Shown here: positions 1-13,400 of the stretch, piece after piece
Numbering within the stretch: the stretch's first letter is position 1
Layout: every line of letters starts with the position of its first letter
Origin: Paragonimus westermani
Taxonomy: Eukaryota > Platyhelminthes > Trematoda > Plagiorchiida > Troglotrematidae
Direction of reading: 5' to 3'
Assembly: GCA_008508345.1 (NCBI GenBank)
Contig: QNGE01000118.1
Coordinates: forward strand, 156,710 to 220,709
Length of the DNA stretch: 64,000 nucleotides
The notes under the pieces: model-generated
Databases searched by the model: none
Seen by the model: only the letters and a program-made list of their open reading frames with translations
What the model was told of the DNA's origin: nothing
Position numbers and translations under genes: made by a program

Positions 1-71
1 CTTATCCACCAGGTTCCATTGACTTTCATAACAAGCCGAAAGTTATAAACTCACAAAAAACGCCTGTCCCG

Positions 72-610
72 AAGAAACCAATGTACATGCGGTTACCGTA
101 CAATTGAGATAGCAATATGTCGTTTCTAACGCGACGACCGATGCAGGCCATCCAACGGACATACAACGCAGCTACACTGCGGTTACTCAGTCGCACCAAG
201 TCACTCACCCTTCCTCACATTAGGACGTGGACGCCAGAACTGTTCACTGCACACTGTATCTGTATATACTGGTTCATCAGCAGCTGCAATGACGTCTACA
301 TTGGCAGGACTGACCGATCCCTGCGCCTTAGAATGAAGGAACAAGTGCCGAAGTATATCGAGGATTTGATGTGTGGCGTGACCTGACGCGACCCCACCGA
401 ATATCACAAGCCGGCTTCTTTGATCGCCAGACACATGCTATGGAGCGATCATGTAGTCGACCAGATAAGTGATTTAAGTGTGTTGGTGCGTCATTACAAG
501 CCTGCCATTCTTAAGTCACTCGAAGCGTTGTTAGTCACGCATAGCGAGCCGGTCCTCTGTGTGAAAGCTGATGATCTTGAACCTCCGTCTGTCGTGATTT
601 TGACAAGTTG
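72..610 (+). mobile_element. Penelope-like element relic, C-terminal GIY-YIG endonuclease region
   Basis: One frame can be read from an AAG-AAA-CCA start at 72 through to about 610, interrupted only by two TGA codons (105-107 and 384-386). It shows the segment that joins reverse transcriptase to endonuclease in Penelope-like elements, a CIY ... YIGRTDR core with the YIG at 297-305, a following R..R.KE stretch, then IARH....H.VD and LEALL....P.LCV near the C-terminus. These match the order seen in Penelope-like GIY-YIG domains, where the nuclease nicks target DNA for retrotransposition. The catalytic tyrosine, arginine and late glutamate positions are still present, but the histidine of the usual KEH is Q. 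The two stops and the absence of a reverse transcriptase to the left (window edge) make it a dead fragment, inserted downstream of the last visible Eph exon and probably within the Eph gene. Confidence 0.8.
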
Positions 611-2780
611 CAAACTAATGTATACATTGATGAATGAACGTAATTCGCCGAAATATTTTTTACGTTCATCGCTGTTAGGTGTAGCATCTGACGAGAACAC
701 ATGCAATGATTTTGCCACTTTGCAAAACCGGCCTTCTGATTTCCATGTTCAACTTGGTAACTGGGATGTAATGTAGCATACATATGAAAACGTTTGCTGA
801 TATTTAATCAGTGTGTGATTCATGAGACAAGTTCTTTTCCAGGACATATGCTGGATAAATATGTTGCTCTACACACAAGTAAAACGAGACATTTGCCGGG
901 AAGGAGGGCAAGCTCGATTCCTACGCTGGTTTGATAGTATTTCAAGAAAGAGATACAGTGGTAGCAGTTCAAACCACACTTCAGATGTGAGTGCGTTTAG
1001 TAGCACACATATGTTTGAATACAGCATAGAACGGTTAAATGTGTAGTGAGTATAAATGTAGCTCGTAAGCGTCTGTAAGCATGCAATGATGATTCGGAAA
1101 TTCATGGGTTAACTGTTACGAATATTTTTAGACTGCTCGGCTCTGATATCGAGATTTGAACCACTTCAAAAGATAGCACCAAATTTGGAAATAACCTAGA
1201 TGAACAGCGTAGGTGGTTTGGCAGAGAACTGACTGCTTTGAATTTAATGTGGAAAGGCTTTCTAGCGGTCGCTAAATATAAAAAGATTTATTCGATTAAG
1301 AAGGGTGTTTTGCAAAGACATTCTCACGCGTTTGCAGATACTGATCTACCTTACTAACTTCCAACGCAGAACCGTATTGGCTTTACATTGCTGTCTCGTT
1401 TTTCCTATCGGGTTCAAAGAGCTCGAAGTAGCAACATATCAACAGAAGCTTGAAGGAAATTTTTCGGCAAAAGCGAATTCGGAGATTTCACTATAAGACC
1501 GAATATGTAGGCGTGTTTATTGACAAACGGCTGATGAAACTTGTATTATTTCTGTCAACCAAATCAACGTTTACTGGATGCGTTTTCACTGATATTCTGA
1601 GCCGAAGCAGGTTAACCGAGGATATTTGTTTCAACAAAATTAAAACTTCGCTTGAAATGAACGAAACAGAATGCCAGTTCTTAGTCGTAGAAGGAGAGAG
1701 AGTTTGTTTCCCATCATTCGAGTTAATGACGCTAAATATCGTCCAACTGGTCCCTCAAGCACTTCCGAAGGGAACACGCATCGGAACAACAAAAGCCGCA
1801 AACTTAACACACTGCTGAGTTTCCTTTATTCAACCTTTGATGTTTTCTGCGTAATCTTAGCTACTGTTACGCGATACTTGTTACAAGAGAAAATAATGCA
1901 TCTCAAACAACTGACAGTTCAGCTCATTATGCAGAATGTTGTGGTACACTGTGTAAAATAGCAGAGTGTAGGCCTCATGACAAAAACATACATCGCAACT
2001 TGTTTGCCTGTTTTAAAAGGTGGTTTCCCCCAATCAGCTCTGTGTATCTTGAAGTATGGTTTTCCTATTCAAAGTTACGGGACTTTCTGGTTTCAATATC
2101 GCTATACGTTCCAGAAGCACACAACCTCACCCGCGATGTACTGATTAATATGAATCTAGTATTTGTCGTTTCTAGGCTTTCTGGTAAAGCGCACTATGAC
2201 GTGAAACGATGTGCTAATTAGCCGCACAAACGAAAGTGACCTTGAATGTTTTACTTCACCTGATGATACCATGGAGGTAATTGGGAACAATCTTCGCAAT
2301 TACAGTAAGACTGCATGGTTAAATACACTAAGTATAATTTTTCCATATATTAAGTTTCCAAGTAACTAAGGTCACGATGCACTTGGTGGGACAAAACTAC
2401 ATCTTTCACTTTTCCCTAGGATTGTGGTCTGCTAAGCGGCTTTCCATGACTGAGTTGTAACCTACATTTTAACTCTAAACCACGCGAAAATACATGGCTA
2501 ATGACTGGTTTGGCAGATTTGGTGATTTACATGGGATCCAATTATAAAAATTGAGTCCATGTGTGGATTTGGCTCAGTATATTCACCAGATGATTCTATA
2601 GTTTGGATACCCAAGCGGGATTCTTCATCACCTAACGCTGGAATCCATCACATCTACCGCTGTGCACAGAGGTTAATTGACTAACGAGTTATTAGGCAGT
2701 CGAGCAGCTGTCTTTCATTTGAACCAGTCAAATGAACCTGCAACGGAGTCTAAATGTGGAAATTTCAGAGCTCCCGACGT
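611..2780. other. No recognisable gene; probably Eph intron
   Basis: Several 60-120 codon open frames occur on the plus strand, the longest at 1450-1818, but none carries a motif I know and none has a convincing splice pair. The stretch lies beyond the donor of the last visible Eph exon (minus strand), so it is most simply Eph intron sequence. No minus-strand continuation of the fibronectin domain was found here. Confidence 0.5.
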
Positions 2781-2861
2781 GGCTTCTTAGCTTAGCTGGT
2801 AGATCATTCGCTGCATTTGGACATGCTGTTTCTGCAACTGGTTCAAATCCAGCTGAGGCCA
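2781..2861 (+). repeat. tRNA-like Pol III unit (tRNA pseudogene or SINE head)
   Basis: The 81-base unit can form an acceptor stem between GGCTTCT (2781-2787) and TGAGGCC (2854-2860), with one mismatch at the inner end. It contains a perfect A box, TAGCTTAGCTGG (2788-2799), and a near-perfect B box, GGTTCAAATCC (2840-2850), with a CTGG/CCAG T stem. The D stem closing side is altered and I could not fold a clean anticodon arm, so I do not call a functional tRNA. It is either a decayed tRNA gene or the 5' head of a tRNA-derived SINE. Confidence 0.6.
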
Positions 2862-2997
2862 TGATTTTTCACGTTTGGGTCCCATCTGAGTGGAATTAGC
2901 CTTATGCTTGATGAAATTCATATGTTCAGTTCACAAACCCTCGTTCAGCTGCTGTTTAGAACGACACCACCGCTCACTGAAAACATTGACTGCTCAC
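2862..2997. other. Eph intron, donor side of the fibronectin exon
   Basis: The minus-strand donor GTGAGC occupies 2992-2997, immediately after the fibronectin exon. The rest is short intronic sequence between that donor and the tRNA-like unit. Confidence 0.6.
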
Positions 2998-3190
2998 CTT
3001 GTCATCCTCGTTGTTGCAGGAGGCACGAACGTAGCTTGCGAAGTGCACGGTACATTTGAATCTTCTAGGCATTGTACAACGTACCACAGGTTCTTCCGCC
3101 CACCAGTCTCAATCGGGACATGCCACCAAAGCTCGATGCGAGCGGGGTCGGTGATATTCACGTTTAATGCACGTGGTTTGGAAGGCAGAG
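2998..3190 (-). CDS. Eph: Eph receptor exon: first part of fibronectin type III domain 1
   Basis: This 193-base exon follows a strong minus-strand acceptor (TTGTTCCTTTTAG) and ends at donor AAG/GTGAGC. It encodes LPSKPRALNV, then a W-W pair, then ETGGRKNLWYVVQC. This is the hallmark opening of Eph fibronectin domain 1 (P..P......L.W..P..TGGR.D..Y.V.C). It joins in frame to the exon at 10211-10447: the last base A of that exon plus CT here gives the threonine of PCT. It ends in phase 2 after ATTRMT, roughly halfway through the domain. The loop between the second strand and the end of the exon is shorter than in vertebrate Ephs. The downstream half of the domain is not in the window. The type III domains sit outside the cell between the cysteine-rich region and the membrane. 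Confidence 0.9.
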
Positions 3191-6100
3191 CTAAAAGGAA
3201 CAAAAATATATTATTTTTCTTCTCGTTTATTGGAAAGTAATCACTCTTCAAGCAAAAAAATTGCAGCCGGCAAGGACGTCATGAAACACATGCAGAATTG
3301 TATAATTCTGTTTTCCACACAAATCTACAATTTTTTTGTAGCAAACTTCTAAATGACTAAATCTTAGATGCATTTGTTTTGCAAACTCGAGCAGCACTTA
3401 GAACACCCCCTGCAAGGCATTTACTCAAGCGCCTATCGCTTTTATGAAATAATCTGCCAAATTATCTCACAGATCCCAACTAAACATTTAAGTTACATGA
3501 AAGAATTATGGGTTAAAATATCCATAGCTTACTATCACTTCCTATTTGGACATAAAACACTTGTTACCGGCGATGCTGTAGCTAATGTGCTGATGCCCCC
3601 TGGCAATCGTCAGTTAAGTGGTCTTTAATAAGACCAGTTATTCTCTGATCTATCAGTCTCACATACATCAATTATTTTATTGATTTCTGGACTAAACGTT
3701 GCGCGATGTAATTTAGCAAGCTATACGGTCGATATCAAATTTGTATGAAAAGAAGGTGTTTAAATTCCCGAAAAGCAATTTCTAGTTGTGACTCCTTAAG
3801 AGTGAGTCATTCCAACTTCTCATTTTTGCACGCTGTTAAAAAGATTTCCAATATATTCTGCTAACTTAAATTTGAATGCAACAGTCTCAAGCGTGAATGT
3901 GATTGCACTGGCCTCCTCTCTAGAATCCTCCGACCAGGGTGTTCGACGAATTTACTAAGCAGTGCGCATGTAAGCGGACTGCATTGTGCACCTGGTTGAT
4001 AATCTGTGCATGGAAAAATCTATGGGTTGTGACATTAATATCTGGTATGGTATTTGCAAAATACAGGGAAGAATCTAACCCTCGTTTGTCCACACAGATA
4101 AGAGTAGAGAATGTATAGTCTTATAGTATCATACCGGGTTTTTCAACTGGAGAATAACAAACAGCTCATGCCACAGCGCGTTCCTCTCTCAATACGCTTT
4201 TGTACGAAGGCTTACGTTTATAACGCACATTTTACTTTCTTGAAGGCGTAAAACATGCAATGTCATATCGAATTCGCGAATTATTTCGCAAAAATTCACA
4301 CATTACATAAATGTGTTATCTCTGTTTCCATTGTTCTATTTTCCTGCAGAAGGCAAGTTCGTTTGAGGACGAGCTGATGTCACTGACACATCCAGCCTTT
4401 CATTACGATAAAGTGTTTCGAGATGTGGTCTGCATTTTTAGTTCATAATCTATAAAATATTTTAACAGTGCGGCAATTGTGACTTTCGCGTGCCATCTTC
4501 TTATAGTGAGTGGCTTCACTATGTTCAGAAAAAACACTTCAATTATCCCACAGAGTTTCATTTTTATACGAACAATTTCTCCCTCTGGTAATTGCTTGCC
4601 CATTTTTTCATTGATTGTCCCCCATTCAGCTATTTGTTTCTGAGTGCGTAAAACAGTGATTAAAACTCTTCTGGTGTACCCTGAGATATTTCGCCGTTTT
4701 TAAGTCTCAATATCATCGGAATTTAAAAAGTAGCTTGATTCCGAAATTTACTTAGAAGGGGTCTTTTTAAGCACATATTCCCGTATTTATTGAAATAAAG
4801 TACAAAGCTCCAAGAAATTTGTCCCCTCTCCATAGCTATTCCATTTCTTTAGTTCGCACGAATTCTTCTCAACTTCGAAAGTCCTGAACAATGTGTCAGA
4901 AAAGAGCTTCCTATTTTAACGTGACTATAAACTTCACCTCGTGCCCCAAGAATGCTCAGGCGATCAGTTGATCATTTATCCTAGAAACATCACAAACGTG
5001 TCCATCAACCTCACTTCCCGGGACGGAAGTCTGACTCATCAGTTTGCCTATTGTGTCCTGATTGATCATCAATCGCCACGCATTTTGCTGATCAACCTCT
5101 TGCACAAAACGGAAGTATGCCAATTCCGGTGAACGAAAGGAAAGCAAATGTAAGAGGTCAAGAAAGAAAAGAAGGCTGCGATAAAGACTGATATTTATTA
5201 AACTCCACAAATGATTAATAATGATAGGCAAACAAATGCTCATTCTGGGTGCCCGACTGGTCCACTTCTGCACGCATATGTGTTTGATAGACACGTGTGA
5301 AGGTAGTTTATTTACAGGTAAGCGTTATCTACACACATATGGCTCTAAACTACCTATACCATTTCGTTGCTACAGGTTGGAGTGTGCCCAAACCCCATTA
5401 GGATCATAGCTCCTGTTTAAATTACAAAACTGTTTTCACCTTGTTGTTACACTTGTCAATACTCGAGTTTGGTGATTCAGATAAACATCATTACTCCAAC
5501 CATAGTTTAGTCGAATGCCTATGTATATTTCCACCCAGGGGGTAGCTGATGCAATATGTTTGTGATAGGCTGAAATAGACGCTACGTCTACTCACCAGTG
5601 GTCTACGAAACCTATCAGGTTGACGCTAAAAGGAGCGAGAGGTAAGAAGTTTTATCCACTCGTGCGTCCTTATAAGCTCAAGTGAGCAGGTGAAGTGGTT
5701 CCGGATGTTCGCTGCGTCTGGCAATCCAAAATTGATGAACAAAACTCATTCACATCTTTATCCACTTCAAAAATTGACTGCTGACTCGTAGAGCTGTACT
5801 TGTTACCAGTAATTAGTAGTACGCCGAAACATTGCTATTACTGACACTAACTATATCAGCAAATATTTGGGTTAGAATTTGTTTAAGTGGAAAATGTTTC
5901 ATTATAATCATGGATATACTGGTAGGCTACGCATGTATGCTACACGAATTGTTCATAGATTGCTTCGTTATTAATGACAAAATGTTTTGTGATTTCTCCT
6001 AGTGTGTTATCATCAATTCAACTCCACTGACCCAGTGGGCGTTCACTTTGATGTAGTATGCGGTCTTATCTGTTTGCGCTGTGTTTCAGTTTTCCAGCAA

Positions 6101-9100
6101 ACGGTCACTGACGAGTACCTGTACTCAAACGCATTTCTAAATGCACACAATCATTTCCCGCGGGTTAAACTGGTCTCTTTAGTAGGTCAAGTCACATTTG
6201 CAGAACAATCACGCAAATTAAAGTAACCGATTAGATTTTTGGCCGTAGCTACTCTAAAGTGTAATGTTTCAAAGCTATGTAACAACATGAAAATCTATTT
6301 CAACGACGCACATGATGATTTTTTAGAGCTTTTTCTCATTTCAGTGATCTGAATAACAGGGTTGTTCGAACCCTGTTCTGATTTGATGTATCAACCACGA
6401 CTCGTCCACCTTCTTGAGAATGACAGTCTTTGCATACAAACGCATGTGATGTGATCCCCGAGTAAGTCTGTTGGTATGACCATCTGTGAAACACTTCAAC
6501 TTCGCAGTGAAATTTCACTCTAACTGTATTGTACTGTTTTAATCACTCCGAGTCATGCACGCTTTAATTGGAATGCAGATATGGAAATGAGCAAGGAAAC
6601 AACAAACTCTTCAGTTTTCGGATGAAGCATTGCCGACGGACCATATATGGAATGAGGAACTTAGCGTTTGAGTCAGAGAAGAGTGAGGATAAAATTGGCT
6701 AACTGGTGCATTATTTTACAGTGTTATTTACAGTAAATAAAGCCATGGGCTCCTTTGACACTCTTCTGTAATCCGTGAGAGTAGGTAAATTAAACATAGT
6801 TACTAAGGTGTCACGGATGAACTAAAGCACATCTAAACAATTGCAATCGAGTTAAAAGTGCATTTTGATGCCGAAATTTCATGGTATTGTGATAAATGAC
6901 TCGGATTATCAAAATATCACCATTTTTATCGAAACCCTGTTGTGCATAATACACTGAATGATCGAGGGAGACGTCGCAGAGAACCCGCCACTGATGGGTA
7001 TGCTTGGCTGATGATCCAGGTCGGACATTCAAGCGACAGCAAAAAGTATCAGTACAGTCTTGAAAGTAATACAGTCTTGTAATCGACGCAGAAACCAGAA
7101 AGACTGGTTAAAACCCGAGTTACAAAATTCAGAACTAAAAATGCAGCAAAGTGATAAACAATTTGGTTGTCAACGATGAATTTGTTTGTAAGTTGCATGG
7201 TCGTGTCGCATTTTACCATTCATTCCTTCCACATCAGCAGTGAACTCTTACGGGTATCTTTCGAGCTGATTATGTTCTTCAAACAGTTTATTTTTCTATC
7301 TCGTATAAACAATTTCATGTTTCACACTATTACCTTTCGGTACTGAAGTGTGAACACAAAACGCCGACATTAACTCACTTTTCCCCGTTTGTTTCCTTGA
7401 TAAACTTTTAGTATTCTTTAAATTTCGTTATGCATTTTTTATGTGAAACTGCATTGGATGTTTTCAACAATTAACGTTGACTCGCTTATATCAGATAGGT
7501 TTTACAATCTAAATAATGCCCTAGGAAGAGTGAATTTCAACAAACATTATCAAAAACTTTGGTAGATCACCAAACTCATGCTCTGAAAATAAAGTTACAG
7601 GAGAATAAACCGAATTTTACTAGACATCTGGAAGTCAAATTTTGCCTTCCAATAGCAACATCTCAGGCGAGGTTTCCGGTCAAAGATCCGCTCAGTTAGA
7701 CGATGTCATACATCAAGGAATACCTGTCTAACGCAACCATGTTTTTCCATATATTGTGCTTATAATGCGTTCAAGTGGATCAATTGTTATGAAACGAAGT
7801 AACACAACGTTTTGACCGAAAGCTTAAGGACTCCGCAGCAGCAGTGTGCATCTCAGTCATGTTCGCAAACGATGATTAATTTCTTCTGTTTATGTTCGTT
7901 ACAACTGATTTCAACTACTTTCCTGTCCGTTCACATTATATAATACGAGTCCGAATAAAATGCTGTGACGAATTTTCTGTACGCATTAGTTATGCAACCA
8001 CGACCTTCTAAAACAGGTAAAACTGGAGAAGCCTGGCTGGTGAAATGTGATAAGTTAAATCAAATTTGACATGCACATATAACGGTCTGATCGTCCTATC
8101 AGGCTAACTTCTCGTGGTGATACTTTTAATCACCTAGCCAGTGAGTGATTGCTCATTTATCACTCTGCTTGAAAAAACACACATGGAGTGTCCATCAGTT
8201 ATCTGTAGAACGTAATATAGGAATATGTCACTCTAGACTGATAATCACGGTACATCCATCATCTGAAGTTTAATTCAACCATAAATGTACCACACACTTT
8301 TATATATATTATGGAATAATTCAATCACCACGAGTAAAATTGGACATGCTGTGAATCCTCGCTCACACAGCATAAAAGTTAACAATCAGTAAATGAAGTG
8401 CCAGTAAAGTACTAGTTACCAGATCACCTGACTGCTAAGTTAGATAAGAATAATGAAACCTTTTTACTGTCTCAGTGTATACAAAATTAATTGAGTTTAT
8501 AATCTGTATTGTGGTTCAAAATTAACGAATTGACTTGCATCGTCACCAGATAAATGCGAAATTACGATTACTTTTCTCACTTCAGCGTTCTCGTGATTGA
8601 TATGTGATGTATATAGACGAACTCTTACCTTAGTACGGGTGAGCGAAAGCGGACAGCTGGAGTCAATTTCCTTTGGATTCACAAAACTACAGTTGGTGGG
8701 CAACGGGGACGCAGTTGGTTGTTCTCAGAATTCGCTGGTGATTCCTATTTTCCCTGAGGCTGGTAGATTACAGCGCATAGTTTATGTGGTCAGATACTCT
8801 ATTTTGTTCACAAAATGTAAATAAAACATTGATTTTCATATGAGACAAAGATGCCATGAGGAAACTTTTCACTGCATCAAGCTTATGGCATCTGGACTTC
8901 GTCATTTTCAAGCGATTATGAAAAAAGAATGCCTACTGGCGTTTCCAGAATTTAAAAATGGAACTGGCAGTTGGGGTTTTTACTATGTTATCAGCGGCAC
9001 ACTTGCGGTAAACAGCATTCCCAGTTCAGCAAGTTTCACCCAGCCAGTGAAACGCCTTTTGGGACTTTATGTGTTTTACTGAACACACAGCTGACTAATT

Positions 9101-10210
9101 CATCCCAAGACAGACGCTTTCTAGATCAAAATGCTTTTCGAAGGTTTCTCTGTGAGGTACGATAAGATAACATCAAAACTAAGAGGCGATTGTTTAATAG
9201 ACAGGTTGTCGCATATGAAGGACATTGTCAAGCTCCTAGTAAGTCAGTGTGCCTAAGTTATTCCACTGAAACCTGGTACGATTCAACTACTATAACCCTG
9301 TTAATTGGCACTTTCAACACATCAGCTGACTGAGAACCAACGGTTCCATAAAATCTGTGAAAACTGGTCAATTGACGTGACTGACAGGTCCGTGCGTTCT
9401 GCTTTTGTAATCAGGCTCATACATACTGATACTCCAATCTCCTAGGGTTTTACACGAAGTCTTTTTCTTGATGGACGGCAAATTCATTGATCACCAACCT
9501 GTGATGGTAAACGTTTATGCCTGACTTTCGGTTAAACTCTGTGTCAATTCAATCCTGTCGTTACTTCCAGCAAACCGAATATGACTGCGCTATTACATTG
9601 GAAAATTCCGCAATTGGGACTTTATTTCACTAGCACGTGATGTAAAACACTTGTTCACAAATGCATATATATATGGCCATGACTAAAACGTTGCTGCTAT
9701 CAGCAGCGTTTGAAATTCCTTCTACCATAATTGACAGTGTGTAAAAATTTGCATAAAACAGAAGACACATGTAACATTAATCTTACTAGGTATATCAGGC
9801 ATATCATTCCCTTGTTCATATAAGGAAAATAGATACGTAGATATTTGCTTGGGGGTACTTGCGGTCGGACAAAGGTTTCGAGAGCAAGGTTGGATGGTCA
9901 TAATAGGCTTCATTGTTCTTTTGATGCAACGCCAGTAAGAGCACACGCATCAACTCTCTTCTTTCCGTTATCGTGAAACATCTGACATGGTTAACGATGG
10001 GAAAGCTGCAATTCGAATATGTTTTGGAGGATATCAACTACTGATATCAACTAACGCGGAAAATTATACTGTGTGAAATCAACTTTACCGTTTCGATGCG
10101 TTCTATGCGAAAATGCGTTACACAAGATTTGAAATAAGTCAGCCAAGCAGCAAAATCAATTTATAGTCTGAAATGTTTACTACTACGGTAAATGTATTCC
10201 ACTGACTTAC
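3191..10210 (-). other. Eph intron of 7,020 bases
   Basis: Bounded by donor GTAAGT (10205-10210) and acceptor TTTTAG (3191-3196) on the minus strand. Open frames inside, for example 4956-5294 minus and 8597-9082 plus, show no motif or splice pair that I trust. A perfect hairpin lies at 6355-6377. I see no retroelement domain in it. Confidence 0.75.
6355..6377. repeat. Perfect hairpin, 9-bp stem and 5-base loop
   Basis: AACAGGGTT (6355-6363) and AACCCTGTT (6369-6377) are exact reverse complements around the loop GTTCG. It lies in an Eph intron with no U tract or gene end beside it, so I do not call it a terminator or an RNA gene. Confidence 0.7.
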
Positions 10211-10447
10211 TTGTGCAAGGCGTGTCTTCTGTGTCCAGTTCGGGATGACGAAAATAACCAGTCACACATTGACAGCCTGTCACCGCTCCACTTACTCCGG
10301 GCATACGCGGGCTAGTCATGGTTATCATTGGAGAGTGACTCGACAAACTGAGAGACAGTTGGTCTTTAATTTCTTTGTGTGAGTTTTTTGGACAGGCACG
10401 ACAGGGGATTGGTCCCCAATTTACTTTGTATTCATTAATAATACATT
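10211..10447 (-). CDS. Eph: Eph receptor exon: cysteine-rich EGF-like region
   Basis: A 237-base exon with acceptor CTCTCCCTCATGTAG and donor ACAA/GTAAGT on the minus strand. The G ending the previous exon plus AA here makes glutamate, giving ...MCK-E-CIINEYK. The exon then carries PIPCRACPKNSH, GCQCVTGYFR and a terminal EDTPCT. These correspond to the Eph pattern CxACPPxS....C.C..G.FR......PCT that links the ephrin-binding domain to fibronectin domain 1. About 33 residues rich in S, M and P lie between CPKNSH and GCQC, where vertebrate Ephs have fewer than ten. The frame stays open through that insert and I see no internal splice pair. Phases are 1 in and 1 out. Confidence 0.92.
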
Positions 10448-13400
10448 CTACATGAGGGAGAGAAAAGGTATATTTTTTCGGGTTAAGAAACCTGACTATC
10501 TTAAAGTTTATTGGTGTGGTGGAAAAGAAGTTCGTGCACATTGATAAACTGTCGGCTAGAATACCCTGCTTTTGTCTTGAATGTTAGTGACCAAAATTCC
10601 TCGAAGATTAAAATTGGTATTTTTAGGGCCTAAGTAACAAACCGTTCTGGTCAGGTTTAACAAGCAAAAAGACGGAAAGACAACATATTTGCACACCAAG
10701 AACACGAGTCTAATGGGAACTATCGAACTGCAATTAGACGTTGAATCAGAATGCAAAATACTTGGCGGTTTAGCTCGTGATGCCAGCGTTGGGTTTATTT
10801 GACTGTTTTTGTCTGAAACGGCTCGCTTATCAAATAAGTCATTTAATTTATAGCCCAAGATGCGAAAAAATGACAGGGTTATTGCAGGGCTATGAAGTCG
10901 GTTGGAGTCCATTGGATAAAGTTCTGCAAAGTGAATAAACCAATCTATGGACCAACGGGTTTACAAGCTAAAACCTTCGCATATATCCTGAGTTATATTA
11001 AGAGATGAACTTATAATGTAATGCACATCTGCGTGCGCCACCAAATTGTTTTCAACTGATCTACGCCGATGAGGTTACCCTGTGTCTTCAGTCTGTTACA
11101 ATCAAAAAATTAACATGACATTTTTTCTGGACTAATGAAAGCGGCGACAATATCTTGTGAGCATGACACACCACAGGAACGAAGGAAATAAAAGTTGGTT
11201 CATTGATTAGTTACTTAAGCGTACCAGTACTCACGGCAAAATTTAAGTAAGTAGATCAATACAACACAATTCAAAATATACATCGGTGGGCTAACAAATA
11301 TTGGTAACCTCTTGGTAAACGTAAGCCTATCCCAAGTGAAAGCCATTTCCGAGTTAGCCTGTTTTGTTGATTGAACTGCATGTCTATCATTAGTAATAGC
11401 TCAATTTTGGCCACTTGTCCACCAGTGAACATCGTCCTCACTGGATGCATTCTTTTTAACTGATATAAACGTGATAATTCTTGACCGCCATGTCCATTAC
11501 TTATTTACATGTGATTTCTTTTTAGAAAACTAGAGAAATCTGAGCATGTTTCATTTCTATTGTTATCTGGCGACCTGACTGTTTTTGAACCGCTACTCAA
11601 CTTATCAATTTGCAAAAGGTCAAGATGCAACTTGGACAACGTATCTGGTGAGCAATTATTAACAGTCATACAAAACTAATAGTCTTTTTATCAATTCGCT
11701 CCCTTCCCGTTGAAAACAATAATTACGTTGAACTTCAAGTTATCGACCAAATACATTGCCCGAGATCACGTGATTTTGAGGATACCACATTCCAGTCAAT
11801 CTTATTAAAAGCCTGAGTTAGGGAACAAGTTGTGCTATCGACTAGTAACAATTGACATTACCCATAAGCCTTTAAATTGATAAAGTGTGATAAAAGATTC
11901 GATGCTCTTTACTTAGTGCAAATAACTGATCTGCTCGATGGGTTAGATGCATGGAGTGGGCAAAACTATCCCTTCAATTTTTGCATCGTTTAGTTGGGTG
12001 ACATAAGCACATCCTGCATCACAGGCTGCATTTCTGAAAATTGAAAATTTCTGATATGAAGACTGACGAACTAATTAATAAGTTCATCCAGCCCAGTGGT
12101 GAGCAGGAAGAAATGGTAGTTTTCCTCAATTACAGAAGAATATATTAGGCGAGCTACTTCAGACGATTCGTACTCCATTGTCCTGCCAAATCCGAGTTAC
12201 GACTAAATGTTGGACAAATAGGGATGGGTCTAAATATCTCTGTTTGCCCACTCCAGATACATATCAAATTTATCATATCTACATTCACTTTTTACATTGA
12301 GGCTCACAACAGGTGCACGTATATTGCACACAATTTGTTGTATTCTCAATTTTGTTTCGTAATCTAAACAGCTCGGCTCAGTCCAATCAAGTGTTTTCTT
12401 TTTTTGACCGTGATTTGATTTGCACTTAACGTTCCGGTCACATAACCCTGTGCACCATCATGTCAATGAATTTGAACCACGCAATACCAAGTTGTCACAT
12501 TTAAACGCCAAACTTTAAAACTATGTGACTGTATGTGTAACGCTCTGGAGTGAGAGAGTCTTTCCCCCGGTACCCCTGGCATAAGCTAACCGGGATATCT
12601 ATGCGAATGTAAAAATTTACCGATGTCCAATTTGTATCACCCAAATTCCACACAACTAGAAAGCACTTTGTAAAACGATCACTTAAGACGAATTTAAAAA
12701 AACGAATGTTACATCAGAAAATGTGTTGTGCAAGAGCACTCAGCACGCTAAAACTGTATTCAACAAAGGGGAACCCAATTTTAATATGATCTATGGTTTT
12801 GTCCGTTGCCTGGTTGTGTTTCAGGACAACAGAGTAACACAAATTCTTGAGTATGTCTACACATGACTGGCTGATTCGGCAAACAGGACTTTGTGAAATA
12901 GAAATCTAAAGAGAATTGGACACAAAGTGGACGCAAATGCTGCGTTCCAGGCTGGGTTGAGCAAGCGAATGCGCAACATTAGTCCATCGTCCCAAGACAA
13001 CGCACCTTCTGCGATTTCTTTTCTAGCCAGACATAAAATGGCCACAGGCCATCAGATTAATTTTGAATCAACTAAATTGTTTAGTAAGCGTCACATTACC
13101 ACCCGCTCCCTGAATTTCGCTGAGGGGTTCACGATTAACTGAGCTAGCAATGCGTGCACGAGTCAGTCAATGACAAACAATACGCTAACGAGCACCTGAA
13201 AATCCACCACGATTCTTTCAACCTCTTTCTACACTTTAGCCTGATTTCCGTTATTTGTACCTTGCCCGTGGTTTTCTGATTACTGCTGTTTATCGAGGTA
13301 CGGATGATGAGAACTCCTGAAGTGTACCGATGTTCACAATCTCCTTGATCAGCCCACGTAAGGTACCATCTACAATAGCTGTACACTCTGAAGTTTCCGA

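Noticed and set aside
201..434. Minus-strand open frame over the Penelope-like relic
   Set aside because: Shadow of the plus-strand endonuclease frame, which carries the recognisable motif.
2890..3240. Plus-strand 116-codon frame over the fibronectin exon
   Set aside because: The minus strand encodes the Eph fibronectin motif with matching splice sites, so this is a shadow.
4956..5294. Minus-strand 112-codon frame within an Eph intron
   Set aside because: Lies between two exons that already join in frame and shows no domain; inserting it would add sequence with no counterpart in Eph receptors.
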